In this document: positions 8,618 through 17,894 of the stretch, piece after piece
Numbering within the stretch: position 1 is the stretch's first letter
How the letters are laid out: each line of letters begins with the position of its first letter
Source: DASXUG01 sp964620425
GTDB lineage: Bacteria; Pseudomonadota; Gammaproteobacteria; Burkholderiales; Methylophilaceae
Direction of reading: 5' to 3'
Assembly (NCBI GenBank): GCA_964620425.1
Contig: CAZUGV010000007.1
Coordinates: 68,025 to 132,024 of the forward strand
Length of the DNA stretch: 64,000 nucleotides
Notes under the pieces: model-generated
The model's database searches: none
Seen by the model: only the letters and a program-made list of their open reading frames with translations
Told to the model about the DNA's origin: nothing
Program-made: the position numbers and the translations under genes

Positions 8618-9304
8618 ATGCCAGCCAATATCCTTGTTGTTGAAGACGAACCAGCGATTCAAGAATTGCTCGCCCTCAACCTCACGCAAGCAGGTCATAA
8701 TGCGATTCGCGCCTTGAGTGTTGAGCAGGCACAATTGTTGATTCGTGAAACATTACCCGATTTGATTATTTTAGACTGGATGCTGCCAGGGATGAGCGGC
8801 ATTGAGTACGCACGCAAACTAAAAACAGATGACGTGACAAAAGCAATCCCAATTATTATGTTGACTGCCCGTGGCGAAGAGTCGGATAAAGTACGTGGGC
8901 TAGAAGTGGGTGCAGATGATTATGTGACTAAACCATTTAGCCCCCGTGAATTAAATGCGCGTATCAAGGCAGTGCTTCGCCGCCGCGCACCTCAGATGAC
9001 GGATGACCCGATTGAGGCAAGTGGGCTTCGTTTAGACCCAACAACCCATCGGGTGACGGGGAATGGCGCATCTTTGGAGCTTGGTCCAACTGAATTTCGT
9101 TTGTTGCACTATTTAATGTCTAATCCAGAGCGTGTGCATTCTCGTAGCCAAGTGCTTGACCGTGTTTGGGGCGATCGTGTGTTTGTAGAGGATCGTACGG
9201 TAGACGTGCATATTCGTCGTTTGCGATTGGCGCTTGCAGATTCAGGGCATGAAGATTTAATTCAAACTGTGCGCGGCGTCGGCTACCGTTTCTCAGCACA
9301 GTAG
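8618..9304 (+). CDS. phoB: Phosphate regulon response regulator PhoB
   Basis: OmpR/PhoB-class response regulator of 228 residues. The receiver domain (1-120) has the acidic pair VVEDEP, phosphoacceptor Asp53 in ILDWMLPG, and the switch Thr/Lys in MLTARGEE and VTKPFSP. The winged-helix DNA-binding domain (about 130-228) ends with RTVDVHIRRLRLAL and GVGYRF. When phosphorylated by PhoR it activates phosphate-starvation genes. Spacing to phoR is 40 bp on the same strand, and a probable Pho box lies upstream. Confidence 0.95.
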   Translation: MPANILVVEDEPAIQELLALNLTQAGHNAIRALSVEQAQLLIRETLPDLIILDWMLPGMSGIEYARKLKTDDVTKAIPIIMLTARGEESDKVRGLEVGADDYVTKPFSPRELNARIKAVLRRRAPQMTDDPIEASGLRLDPTTHRVTGNGASLELGPTEFRLLHYLMSNPERVHSRSQVLDRVWGDRVFVEDRTVDVHIRRLRLALADSGHEDLIQTVRGVGYRFSAQ

Positions 9305-9344
9305 CTCATAATAAGCACCTTGTTAGATTGGGGTTAGCACAAGC

Positions 9345-10679
9345 GTGCAAGATATTCGACAAACCATTTTTTGGTACTTAATGTTATTGGTGGTAATTTG
9401 TCTGATCGTATGGGCAAAATTTACCGCTTTCATTGCAATGGCTGTTTTCTCTACAGCCATTTTTCTATATTTTCTAAAGCATATTTTCTGGCTGGAAAAG
9501 CTTCTTATTTGGCTGAAAACAGCAGAGTTGGAGTCTTTACCCGCTGGCTCTGGTATTTGGGAAGATGTGTTCAGTGGTTTGTATCAGTTTCAACGTCGTC
9601 ATCAACGAAGCCAAGCGCAATTAAGCTCAACTTTAGATCGTTTTATGCATGCTGCTAGTGCATTGCCTGATGGTGTGGTGTTGCTTAATGCGCAGCACCA
9701 TATTGAATGGTGTAATGCGCCCGCTGAAAAACTGCTCGGACTCTCCCTCGTTAAAGATGTTGGGCAGCGTATTGTGTATTTAATTCGACATGCTGATTTT
9801 GTTGATTATTTGAAAGATTGCGATTCAAATGAGTCTATCAAAATGCGGTCGTGGATTAGCGCAGAAATTGTGTTAGAAATTCAGTTGGTTTCGTTTGGTA
9901 AAAATCAAAAGCTGTTGATTGCACGCGATGTTAGTCAAGTAGAAAAGCTTGAGCATATGCGTAGAGATTTTATTGCCAATGTATCACATGAATTACGCAC
10001 GCCTCTAACCGTGGTTGGCGGGTTTTTAGAAACACTTACAGATATGGATGATGCTGTGCCAGAAAGTTTGCGTGGGTATTTTGGCATGATGCAAGACCAA
10101 ACTGCACGCATGCGTTCTCTCATTGAGGATTTGTTGGCGTTATCGCAATTAGAAAGTAGTAGTTTGCCGCAACAAGATACAGATGTTGATGTGCCTGCAT
10201 TGCTAAATAAGGTGCTGAGTGAGTCAATTAGCTTAAGTAATGGGCGACATCAGATTTCATTTAAGCAAGAAAGTAATGTACATTTAACTGGATCTTTACA
10301 AGAGCTACATAGCGCGTTTGGAAACTTGGTGGGCAACGCGATTCGTTATACGCCAGCGGGAGGACAAATCATCATGACCTGGAAGATGCGAGGCGCAGAT
10401 GCAGTATTTGTTGTGCAAGATACGGGGATTGGCATAGAGCAAAAGCATATTGATCGGCTGACTGAGCGTTTTTATCGCGTTGACCGCAGTCGCTCTCGTG
10501 AAACGGGCGGCACAGGCTTGGGTTTATCTATTGTAAAGCACATTCTGACGCGACATCTTGGGTGGCTAGAAATTGAAAGCGAGTTTGGTAAAGGCAGTAT
10601 TTTCTCAGCCGTGTTTTCTAGTGAGCGATTGGTCAATAATGAGGCTGATAAGCCCACTAAATTAGTTGCCGTGTTTTAG
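9345..10679 (+). CDS. phoR: Phosphate regulon sensor histidine kinase PhoR
   Basis: The 444-residue kinase starts at GTG 9345. Two hydrophobic segments in the first 50 residues anchor it in the inner membrane without a large periplasmic loop, as expected for PhoR, which reads phosphate through the Pst transporter. A PAS domain follows (about 100-190, ALPDGVVLLNAQHHIEWCN). The H-box VSHELRTPLTVVGG carries His215; the ATPase domain has NAIRYTPAGG (N-box), DTGIGIE and GTGLGLSIVKH. It is the partner of the adjacent phoB. Confidence 0.93.
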   Translation: MQDIRQTIFWYLMLLVVICLIVWAKFTAFIAMAVFSTAIFLYFLKHIFWLEKLLIWLKTAELESLPAGSGIWEDVFSGLYQFQRRHQRSQAQLSSTLDRFMHAASALPDGVVLLNAQHHIEWCNAPAEKLLGLSLVKDVGQRIVYLIRHADFVDYLKDCDSNESIKMRSWISAEIVLEIQLVSFGKNQKLLIARDVSQVEKLEHMRRDFIANVSHELRTPLTVVGGFLETLTDMDDAVPESLRGYFGMMQDQTARMRSLIEDLLALSQLESSSLPQQDTDVDVPALLNKVLSESISLSNGRHQISFKQESNVHLTGSLQELHSAFGNLVGNAIRYTPAGGQIIMTWKMRGADAVFVVQDTGIGIEQKHIDRLTERFYRVDRSRSRETGGTGLGLSIVKHILTRHLGWLEIESEFGKGSIFSAVFSSERLVNNEADKPTKLVAVF

Positions 10680-10706
10680 GGTTTATTGACAGCCCAGCTC
10701 TGTGAG

Positions 10707-12341
10707 CTATTTGTTGGTTTGTGTGATGCGAAGCGCTACCGCTTCTGCCACCTTAATTCCATCAATCGCTGCTGTTAAAATACCCCCTGCATACCCTGCA
10801 CCTTCGCCAGCAGGGTACAGACCCTCTGTATTTAAACTTTGGAGTGTTTCGTCATTGCGGGTGATGCGGATGGGCGATGAAGTGCGCGTTTCTACCCCAG
10901 TGAGCACGGCATCGTATTTATTAAAGCCTTTGATTTGCTGATCAAACATCGGCAAGGCTTCGCGAATCGCATTGCTGGCGTAATCGGGCAGTGCGGTTTG
11001 CAAATCCGTTGGCGTCACGCCTGGCGTGTAAGATGGCTCGACTTTACCCAAAATACCTGAATTTTTCTTGGCAATAAAATCTCCCACCATTTGCACGGGA
11101 GCGTTATAGTTCTCGCCGCCTAATTCAAATGCGCGCCCTTCCCAGCGACGTTGAAAAGCAATGCCAGCTAGTGGGTGTGCGCTTGGAAAATCTGCGGGGG
11201 TAATGCCCACTACAATCCCAGCATTGGCGTTGTGTTCGTTGCGTGAGTATTGACTCATGCCATTGGTGACTACGCAGTTGGGTTCTGATGTGGCGGCAAC
11301 CACCGTGCCACCTGGACACATGCAAAAACTATATACTGAGCGACCATTTTTAGCGTGATGTACCAAGCTGTAGTCTGACGCGCCCAAGTGAGGATTTGGC
11401 GTGGCGCTACCAAAACGTGCTAAATCAATGAGTGATTGCGGATGCTCAATACGAAAGCCGATAGAAAATGGCTTGGCTTCGATATGTACCCCACGGTTAT
11501 ACAACATCTCAAAGGTGTCGCGTGCGCTATGGCCTATGGCCAGCACGACGTGATTGCTGGCGATGTAACTGCCATCTGCCAAAATTACACCTTTGACTTT
11601 ACCATCCACAATATCGATATCTTGCACTTTTTGTTGAAAGCGAATTTCGCCACCTAGCGCCTCGGTTTGCGCGCGCAGGTTTTCCACAATCCCCACTAAT
11701 TTAAAAGTGCCGATATGTGGTTTATTCATGTACAGAATTTCTTCAGGTGCGCCAGCTTTTACAAATTCGCGTATCACCTGTTTACCATAGTGCTTGGGGT
11801 CTTTTGATTGCGTGTAAAGTTTGCCGTCGGAGAATGTCCCTGCGCCACCTTCACCAAATTGTGTGTTCGATTCTGGGTTGAGTTTTGCGCCACGCCACAT
11901 GCCCCATGTGTCTTTGGTACGTTCGCGTACTTTTTTCCCGCGCTCCAAAATAATCGGATTAAAGCCCATTTTTGCCAGCATTAAGCCCGCAAAAATGCCG
12001 CAAGGGCCAGTGCCAATGACGATAGGGCGGCTTTGTGTGGTTGCAAAGTCAGCAGGGGCAGTGGCGACAGTTTTATAGCTGGTGTCAGGGGTGATGGCGA
12101 GATGCTTTTCATCTTTCAGCTTTTTAAGCAACAACTCCTCAGCAACTTCTTCACCGACCAGTTCAATATCTACCGAATATAAGAAGATAATCGTGCGCTT
12201 TTTACGCGCATCATGGCTGCTTTTAGCGATGGAGTAGCTTTTTAAAGCGTCTTCATTGATGCCCAAGCGGCTTAAAATTGCATTTTTTAATGCACTTTCA
12301 GTATGATCTAGTGGTAGTTTAATTTCAGAAAGTCGTAACAT
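10707..12341 (-). CDS. FAD-dependent oxidoreductase (COG2509 type)
   Basis: A 544-residue flavoprotein. The first 95 residues form a separate N-terminal domain (includes KKRTIIFLYSVDIEL); residues 105-130 hold the dinucleotide-binding motif GTGPCGIFAGLMLAK followed by ILERGKKVRERT. Later segments GEGGAGTFSDGKLYT, FCMCPGG-VVAATSE and the closing GEGAGYAGGI-TAAIDG are typical of the COG2509 uncharacterised FAD-dependent dehydrogenases related to HI0933/GidA-like folds. The substrate is not known for this family. It is convergent with phoR and divergent from the glycosyltransferase gene. Confidence 0.88.
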   Translation of the reverse strand: MLRLSEIKLPLDHTESALKNAILSRLGINEDALKSYSIAKSSHDARKKRTIIFLYSVDIELVGEEVAEELLLKKLKDEKHLAITPDTSYKTVATAPADFATTQSRPIVIGTGPCGIFAGLMLAKMGFNPIILERGKKVRERTKDTWGMWRGAKLNPESNTQFGEGGAGTFSDGKLYTQSKDPKHYGKQVIREFVKAGAPEEILYMNKPHIGTFKLVGIVENLRAQTEALGGEIRFQQKVQDIDIVDGKVKGVILADGSYIASNHVVLAIGHSARDTFEMLYNRGVHIEAKPFSIGFRIEHPQSLIDLARFGSATPNPHLGASDYSLVHHAKNGRSVYSFCMCPGGTVVAATSEPNCVVTNGMSQYSRNEHNANAGIVVGITPADFPSAHPLAGIAFQRRWEGRAFELGGENYNAPVQMVGDFIAKKNSGILGKVEPSYTPGVTPTDLQTALPDYASNAIREALPMFDQQIKGFNKYDAVLTGVETRTSSPIRITRNDETLQSLNTEGLYPAGEGAGYAGGILTAAIDGIKVAEAVALRITQTNK

Positions 12342-12539
12342 GTTGGGTGTGTGTGCCTAAAGCTTGAAAAGGCGATATTGTACTCTCTTAGCTTCTCTCT
12401 GCTCATGCCTTAGTTTGAACAATGTTTGTCATTCTTGCGCATAGGTATGATTCAATATCCAATAGCGGGTGCATAATATGTTATGCTTTTTTGAAAGAGT
12501 GACCAGTTGGTTAAACGATTTTAAGGATGAGTTGCAGTA

Positions 12540-13553
12540 ATGAATATAATTAACTTAAGTGATTTAACTAAAGATTGGAACTGGCTACGTGATGAATTTG
12601 TAGGGCAAGACAGGGGGCAAGGGCAGGCTTGGTTTCATTACTCTAGTGTGGGTATGGAACTGCCTAAAATCATACCCAAGAAAGATTCAGCTGCTAGAGT
12701 TTTGGCTGCTTGGCAGGCTGTGAGTCATGCTAAAAAGGGATCATCCGTGTTGGTATCGCATGGTCCAAGACCTGCAATGTACAGTGGCACAATGGCAAAA
12801 CTATTTTGTCCAGATTTACCACACTTGATGTATTCATTTAACTTTACTAATTTACCTGGCAATACTCAGCGCAAGATGATGGCAAGCGCGTTCAAGCAAG
12901 TGACAAAGTTTGTATGCTATTCCACTTTAGAGCGCACCTTGTATGCTGAGTACTTTGATATTCCGATCGAGAAAATCGACATGATGCATTGGTCAGTGCA
13001 TCCACCTAAAGTCGATTTCACTGAAGCCCAAGTTGAGTCTGGTGATTATATTTGCGCACTTGGTAGCCAAGGTCGGGACTACGAAACCTTGTTTGCCGCG
13101 ATGAAGTTAATGCCGAATATTCGCTTAGTGATTGTTGCAACACCAGATAGTATTCATGGCTTGGATGTGCCAGACAATGTGACTGTGCATACCAATATTC
13201 CTTATACAAAAGCTACTAACATTTTGATGCACAGTCGCTTTATGGTTGTGCCGTTGCGCGATAGTGAAGTGCCGTGCGGGCATGTGACGATTGTGGCGGC
13301 CATGTTTCTCAAGAAGGCGATTGTCTCGGCAAACTCTAAGGGTGTGCATGACTACATTAAAAATGAGGAAACGGGTGTTTTTTACTCGCCTAGAGATACT
13401 CAGGAATTAGTCAGAAAAATTACCGAGTTATGGGAAGATCAAGTCAAGACCAATCAGCTCAGCGAAAATGCACTATCATTTGCCGAGGCACATTGTACCG
13501 AGAAAAAGGTGGTGGCTTACTTTGAAGATTTTTTAAAACGCTACGCAAAATAA
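12540..13553 (+). CDS. Glycosyltransferase (GT4-like)
   Basis: The 337-residue protein resembles the C-terminal Rossmann half of GT-B glycosyltransferases: residues 160-300 contain YICALGSQGRDYETLFAAM, IRLVIVATPDS, NVTVHTNIPY and the family-1 donor-site pattern FMVVPLRDSEVPCGHVTIVAAM followed by KAIVSANSKGVHDYI. The N-terminal half is short and lacks the usual glycine-rich loop, so acceptor and product are unclear. An AAGGATGAG stretch 8-16 bases before the ATG can serve as ribosome binding site. It stands alone between oppositely oriented genes, so no polysaccharide cluster helps to assign a role. Confidence 0.75.
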   Translation: MNIINLSDLTKDWNWLRDEFVGQDRGQGQAWFHYSSVGMELPKIIPKKDSAARVLAAWQAVSHAKKGSSVLVSHGPRPAMYSGTMAKLFCPDLPHLMYSFNFTNLPGNTQRKMMASAFKQVTKFVCYSTLERTLYAEYFDIPIEKIDMMHWSVHPPKVDFTEAQVESGDYICALGSQGRDYETLFAAMKLMPNIRLVIVATPDSIHGLDVPDNVTVHTNIPYTKATNILMHSRFMVVPLRDSEVPCGHVTIVAAMFLKKAIVSANSKGVHDYIKNEETGVFYSPRDTQELVRKITELWEDQVKTNQLSENALSFAEAHCTEKKVVAYFEDFLKRYAK

Positions 13554-13571
13554 GTAAAAGTCTTGTGCTTT

Positions 13572-14000
13572 TTACATACCGCCAACCATTTTATGTACTT
13601 GGCACACCAAGCTCTCCAGTTGCGCATCCACTGAGCCGGCCATCACAGGCGTGAAAAGATTTTTACTGGTATCCGTAGTCACTTTTTTGCCGTGTTTATC
13701 AAACATATCGATTGTAGGTGTTTTGATTTGATGCGTGTTGCAATTAAATTGAGGCATCGCACGCTGCTCTATATAAATTACTTTTTTTGCGTTGACATCA
13801 ATTGTTTGGGGCTTAGTAAATCTTGTTTTAGTGATGATAGAAGGATAACCTTTTGCTTCATCATATGAATCCATGTCCACGGCGATATTAGCATCTTGAT
13901 TTTTAATGACATTTGACCAATCAACCGCGTGTGCAGAGCTGATGAAGCCCCAAAAAAATGTGGTAAAGAACAGCAGCAATGTAGTTCTTTTGTACTGCAT
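13572..14000 (-). CDS. Small exported protein, surface-adhesin E-like
   Basis: From ATG 14000 the protein is 142 residues with a signal peptide (MQYKRTTLLLFFTTFFWGF, cleavage near SAHA). A GTG at 14024 would add eight residues. The mature part is beta-rich (VDWSNVIKNQDANIAVDMDS, then KTRFTKPQ and QFNCNTHQIK) with two cysteines positioned for one disulfide. This pattern resembles the surface-adhesin protein E family, but the match is by eye. A second exported protein gene lies directly upstream on the same strand. Confidence 0.6.
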   Translation of the reverse strand: MQYKRTTLLLFFTTFFWGFISSAHAVDWSNVIKNQDANIAVDMDSYDEAKGYPSIITKTRFTKPQTIDVNAKKVIYIEQRAMPQFNCNTHQIKTPTIDMFDKHGKKVTTDTSKNLFTPVMAGSVDAQLESLVCQVHKMVGGM

Positions 14001-14055
14001 ATGATTATTCTGAATTTTTATCACGGTTTGTTCAACTATTGAGTGGTTTTGGTGA

Positions 14056-14625
14056 CTACTTTTGCGCTTTTAAGCCGCGCCAACCCTTATCCTTCATACA
14101 TACGCCCAAGCCGCGGGTCGCTTCATTGGTTGTTGGGTTGGGTCGATGCGCTTCACCTAATGTTGTCACGCAATCGTTGATTGCAACTTGTAAACTCTCT
14201 GCACTACCGCCAATTTTCCACCATGAACTGATAATAAATTTATCCAAAGGGTCAGCCGCAGGTGCTGGCGTTGCAATTTTTGCCGTATTAGATGTTGAGC
14301 CATCTGTCGTTTGAGTGGAGAATTCCACCTTACCACCATCAGAAAGTGTTGTATTTTTGGTATATGTGTTGGTGTCAGGTGAAATAACCCGATTATCTGG
14401 GTTGACCGAAGCAGTTGCAAACGGGTCTAGGTCATCTAGTTTTTGCACTGTCCAACCTTTATCTTGCATGCATTGTTCTATCTTTTTGTGATCACCACTG
14501 ATTGCTTCACACGTTCTTTTATCTGATGCTAAATCATTCGCGCCAGCCCCGCGTTTATAGGCAAACTCCCCGCAACTGCTGATTAATAAAGGCATGGCGA
14601 GTAATAGTAATGCAGATCTTTTCAT
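14056..14625 (-). CDS. Hypothetical lipoprotein
   Basis: A 189-residue protein starting with MKRSALLLLAMPLLISSCG; ISSC at residues 15-18 is a lipobox, so the mature form is probably a membrane-attached lipoprotein. Two similar short blocks bearing Cys are visible: DKRTCEAISGDHKKIEQCMQDKGW near residue 36 and CVTTLGEAHRPN-CMKDKGW near the C-terminus, suggesting an internal duplication around a C-x(n)-CM-DKGW motif. Function unknown. It is 31 bp or more upstream of the adhesin-E-like gene and divergent from the porin gene. Confidence 0.7.
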   Translation of the reverse strand: MKRSALLLLAMPLLISSCGEFAYKRGAGANDLASDKRTCEAISGDHKKIEQCMQDKGWTVQKLDDLDPFATASVNPDNRVISPDTNTYTKNTTLSDGGKVEFSTQTTDGSTSNTAKIATPAPAADPLDKFIISSWWKIGGSAESLQVAINDCVTTLGEAHRPNPTTNEATRGLGVCMKDKGWRGLKAQK

Positions 14626-14863
14626 ATCAATCTTTCAGTGAAAATGGTTTGTATGTTGCTTTTATTTTAGGCTGATGAATCATAAATCAGGACAAAACTT
14701 AACATAAATTTAAGTCAACGCCATAACATTTATCTACGCAATTTGACGTATTTAATCTCATCCACTCAATCGCTAATCTAGCAACACGTTGGAGCTGTCA
14801 CATGATTTTGATGGCATACACATAGTGATTTTAGTGTTTTTTAAACCAAGAAGGGGTGTTGAG

Positions 14864-16045
14864 ATGAAATTTGAATTGAAAAAAAGTGTAGTGCTTTGTG
14901 CATTAGCTGCAGCAACAACGGTACCAGCATTAACTGCAAACGCAGGCGCTACGATTACTTTTGGTGAGGATAATTATTTGTCCGCTGGTTTTGGATTCCG
15001 TGCTGGATATTCTAGTGTGGATGATGCAGCACCCGATGGTGGTCGCACAAACGATTTATCTTTAGATAACTCACGTATTTACCTGAGTGGATCTTTAAAC
15101 AAATACATCAAAGGGATGTTAAACACCCAAAATGATGACACATCTGGCATGAAAACAATGGATGCTAATGTGCAGTTGGCAGTGATTCCAGAGATGACGA
15201 TTTGGCTAGGTAGATTCCTTTCACCTAGTGACAGAGCAAATATGGCAGGTCCTTATTTCACATTAGGTGGTGGTTACTGGTCAACTGTGGCTTCAAGATA
15301 CGGCGCAAATGAAGGCTATATTGGTCGTGATGATGGTGTTGCGGTAGAAGGTTCATTAGCCGATAAAAAATTCCAATATGCATTTGGTGTTTTTGAAGGT
15401 AAAACACTGGGCTTCAACACGGGAACCTTATCAGTTGCAACCCCACAAACTACACCATTAAATACCACAAAACCTGGTGACGACCTTATGTACGCGGGTA
15501 GATTGCAATATGATTTTTGGGATGCTTTGCCTGGATATTATGCTTATTCTGGCAACTATTTAGGTAGTAAAGATATTCTTTCTATTGGTATTGCTGGTCG
15601 TTTCAAATCTGATGCAGTTTTAAGCCCAACAGCCAAAGGTGACTACACATCTTGGAGTATTGATTTCTTGATGGAGAAGAAAGATGTTGGTCCTGGTGCA
15701 GTATCTGTTGAGGCTGCTTACTATGATTATGATACTGATGGCGTGATTAAAGCCGAGCAGGGTCAAGCTTACTCAGCAGGCTTGGGATATATTTTCAAAG
15801 AGCCTGTAGGTTGGGGACAATTCCAACCATTTGTGCGCTATCAAAAGTTTGATGCTGATGCTAAATCTACAGCTAAAACTCAAAAAGTTATTGAACAGTA
15901 TGACATAGGTACTGCTTACATTATTGATGGATATAACGCACAAATTTCAGCGTTCTATTCTAATGCTGAAACTGTAACCAATGCTACAACAGGTGCAACA
16001 AAAGATGTCGACTCAATCAACATCCAAACGCAATTCCAATTCTAA
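14864..16045 (+). CDS. fmdC: Outer-membrane porin linked to formamidase (FmdC)
   Basis: Start chosen at ATG 14864, which gives a signal peptide (MKFELKKSVVLCALAAA, cleavage after TANAG) and a preceding AAGGGG; the longer frame from 14789 has no sensible N-terminus. The mature 390-residue protein is made of alternating amphipathic strands and ends in Phe (NIQTQFQF), the mark of an outer-membrane beta barrel of phosphate-selective porin O/P type. In Methylophilus methylotrophus the porin FmdC is encoded next to formamidase and is induced under nitrogen limitation; position and type match here. It probably admits small amides and urea to the periplasm. A strong hairpin follows the stop. Confidence 0.85.
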   Translation: MKFELKKSVVLCALAAATTVPALTANAGATITFGEDNYLSAGFGFRAGYSSVDDAAPDGGRTNDLSLDNSRIYLSGSLNKYIKGMLNTQNDDTSGMKTMDANVQLAVIPEMTIWLGRFLSPSDRANMAGPYFTLGGGYWSTVASRYGANEGYIGRDDGVAVEGSLADKKFQYAFGVFEGKTLGFNTGTLSVATPQTTPLNTTKPGDDLMYAGRLQYDFWDALPGYYAYSGNYLGSKDILSIGIAGRFKSDAVLSPTAKGDYTSWSIDFLMEKKDVGPGAVSVEAAYYDYDTDGVIKAEQGQAYSAGLGYIFKEPVGWGQFQPFVRYQKFDADAKSTAKTQKVIEQYDIGTAYIIDGYNAQISAFYSNAETVTNATTGATKDVDSINIQTQFQF

Positions 16046-16057
16046 ATAACTGCCGAT

Positions 16058-16086
16058 GGATAAGTGGTTCACAAAACCACTTATCC
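16058..16086 (+). terminator. 12-bp hairpin between fmdC and fmdA
   Basis: Perfect inverted repeat with arms GGATAAGTGGTT (16058-16069) and its complement (16075-16086), loop CACAA, starting 12 bases after the fmdC stop. No T-run follows, so it is more likely an mRNA-stabilising or processing hairpin, or a Rho-type end, than a full intrinsic terminator. Confidence 0.65.
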
Positions 16087-16140
16087 AGAAGTAGCTCAAA
16101 AAATTTCTCAGATTGAATTGAATACTTAGGAGGCCATGTA

Positions 16141-17364
16141 ATGAAAACAATCGTAAAGTTGGATTTAGATAAAAAGCCTTGGGAGCAAGACGGTCAGATT
16201 CATAACCGTTGGCATCCAGATTTGCCGATGATTGCCATGGTGAAGCCCGGCGATGAGTTCCGCGTGGAGTGTATGGATTGGACAGGCGGCCAAATTGGCA
16301 ACAACGATAGCGCGAATGATGTGCGTGATGTTGACCTGACCCAAGTGCACTATTTGAGTGGTCCGATTGGCGTTGAAGGCGCTGAGCCGGGCGATTTGAT
16401 GGTGGTTGAGATTCTTGACGTGGGAACCTTTGAAGATAGCCAATGGGGTTTTAACGGGATTTTTGCTAAAGAAAATGGCGGCGGTTTCTTGGTCGATCAT
16501 TACCCAGAAGCGCGTAAATCAATTTGGGATTTTCACGGTATTTACACCACATCACGCCACGTGCCTAACGTGAAATTCGCGGGCATTATGCACCCAGGTT
16601 TGATTGGTTGCTTGCCATCACGCGAGTTGTTAGAAACTTGGAACAAACGCGAAGCAGATTTGATTGCGACTGATCCAGATCGCGTGCCAGCCCTTGCTTT
16701 GCCTCCAGAGCCAAAATCAGCGGTGATGGGTAAATTAAGCGGTGATGCAGCAGCAAAAGCTGCGCTGGAAGGCGCGCGCACTGTGCCACCTCGTGACCAC
16801 GGCGGTAACTGCGACATTAAGAACTTAACCAAAGGTTCTAAAGTGTATTTCCCTGTGTATGTGAAAGATGGTGGTCTCTCTATGGGCGACCTGCACTTCT
16901 CACAAGGCGATGGCGAAATTACTTTCTGTGGTGCGATTGAGATGGCGGGTTACTTGGATTTGAAAGTAAGCCTGATCAAAGAGGGTGTGAAGAAATACGG
17001 TATTAAAAACCCAATCTTCCAACCCAGCCCATTGACACCCACTTATCGTGATTACGTGATTTTTGAAGGTATCTCTGTCGATGAAGCAGGTAAACAGCAC
17101 TATCTCGATGTGCATGTGGCTTACCGCCAAGCTTGTTTAAATGCGATTGAGTATCTTAAGAAATTTGGTTACAGCGGCGCACAAGCCTTGTCGATTCTGG
17201 GTACTGCACCAGTGGAAGGGCATATCAGCGGTATTGTGGATATTCCTAACGCATGTGCGACTTTATGGTTGCCGACTGAGATTTTTGATTTTGATATTAA
17301 ACCAAATGCTGATGGCCCCAAAATTATGGTGACCCCAGGCATTGATACTTCGGTAGCCACTTAA
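16141..17364 (+). CDS. fmdA: Formamidase
   Basis: FmdA hydrolyses formamide (and some short amides) to formate and ammonia in the cytoplasm. The 407-residue length and the sequence match the acetamidase/formamidase family (FmdA/AmdA), not the nitrilase-type AmiF: it opens with KPWEQDGQIHNRWHPDLP and contains WDFHGIYTTSRHVP, IMHPGLIGCLPS, PRDHGGNCDIKN and VYVKDGGLSMGDLHFSQGDG, which are family hallmarks. A clear AGGAGG lies 8 bp before the ATG. It sits between the porin and fmdB, as in Methylophilus methylotrophus, and ahead of the urea/amide transporter. The formate released could feed the dissimilatory pathway of a methylotroph. Confidence 0.95.
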   Translation: MKTIVKLDLDKKPWEQDGQIHNRWHPDLPMIAMVKPGDEFRVECMDWTGGQIGNNDSANDVRDVDLTQVHYLSGPIGVEGAEPGDLMVVEILDVGTFEDSQWGFNGIFAKENGGGFLVDHYPEARKSIWDFHGIYTTSRHVPNVKFAGIMHPGLIGCLPSRELLETWNKREADLIATDPDRVPALALPPEPKSAVMGKLSGDAAAKAALEGARTVPPRDHGGNCDIKNLTKGSKVYFPVYVKDGGLSMGDLHFSQGDGEITFCGAIEMAGYLDLKVSLIKEGVKKYGIKNPIFQPSPLTPTYRDYVIFEGISVDEAGKQHYLDVHVAYRQACLNAIEYLKKFGYSGAQALSILGTAPVEGHISGIVDIPNACATLWLPTEIFDFDIKPNADGPKIMVTPGIDTSVAT

Positions 17365-17407
17365 TCAAACATTTCAACGCGATTGAACCAGTGAAAGCGA
17401 GTTAGCG

Positions 17408-17785
17408 ATGCCACTTTATGAATATGAATGTACAGGTTGCGGAGTGTTTTCAGCACTCCGCAAAATGAGCGAATCAAGCTTGGCAGTGATGTGTGAAGAG
17501 TGCGGCGAAATGAGTGAGCGGATTATCTCCGCACCGCATTTGGCGATTCTTGATAAATCACAGCGTGTAGCGCATGAGCGGAATGAAAAGGCTGCAAATG
17601 AACCACGTGTGTCTAGACGTTCAAGCTGTGGTTGTACAGGTTCTCATACTTGTAAAACCACAGAAAATAAAGCGGCAAGTGCTAAATCAAATAAAGGGGC
17701 TGCGGGTAATCAATCTGATACCAATGCACCAGCGTTTCAAATGCAAACCAAAAAGACCGCAAGGCCTTGGATGGTGGGGCATTAA
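17408..17785 (+). CDS. fmdB: FmdB-family zinc-ribbon regulatory protein
   Basis: The 125-residue protein begins MPLYEYECTGCGVF and continues with CEECGEMSERI, the two CxxC knuckles of the FmdB/CxxC_CxxC zinc-ribbon domain (residues 1-42). A second Cys-rich motif SCGCTGSHTC follows at about 77-86, then a low-complexity Lys/Ala/Asn tail of 35 residues. FmdB was named as a putative regulator of the amide-induced porin and formamidase; its biochemical action is not settled. It lies 43 bp after fmdA and before urtA. Confidence 0.9.
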   Translation: MPLYEYECTGCGVFSALRKMSESSLAVMCEECGEMSERIISAPHLAILDKSQRVAHERNEKAANEPRVSRRSSCGCTGSHTCKTTENKAASAKSNKGAAGNQSDTNAPAFQMQTKKTARPWMVGH

Positions 17786-17894
17786 GCATAGTTGTTTGGT
17801 AGGAAGTCATGGTTATTTAGTAGGAAATTTAGGTAAATCAGTAATTTTTTTAATGTAGTTCTGTGTGAGTTGTTTTTTTAATTAGGAGACTTTT

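Noticed and set aside
16165..16500. 111-residue antisense frame in fmdA
   Set aside because: Lies inside formamidase coding sequence on the opposite strand without any family pattern.
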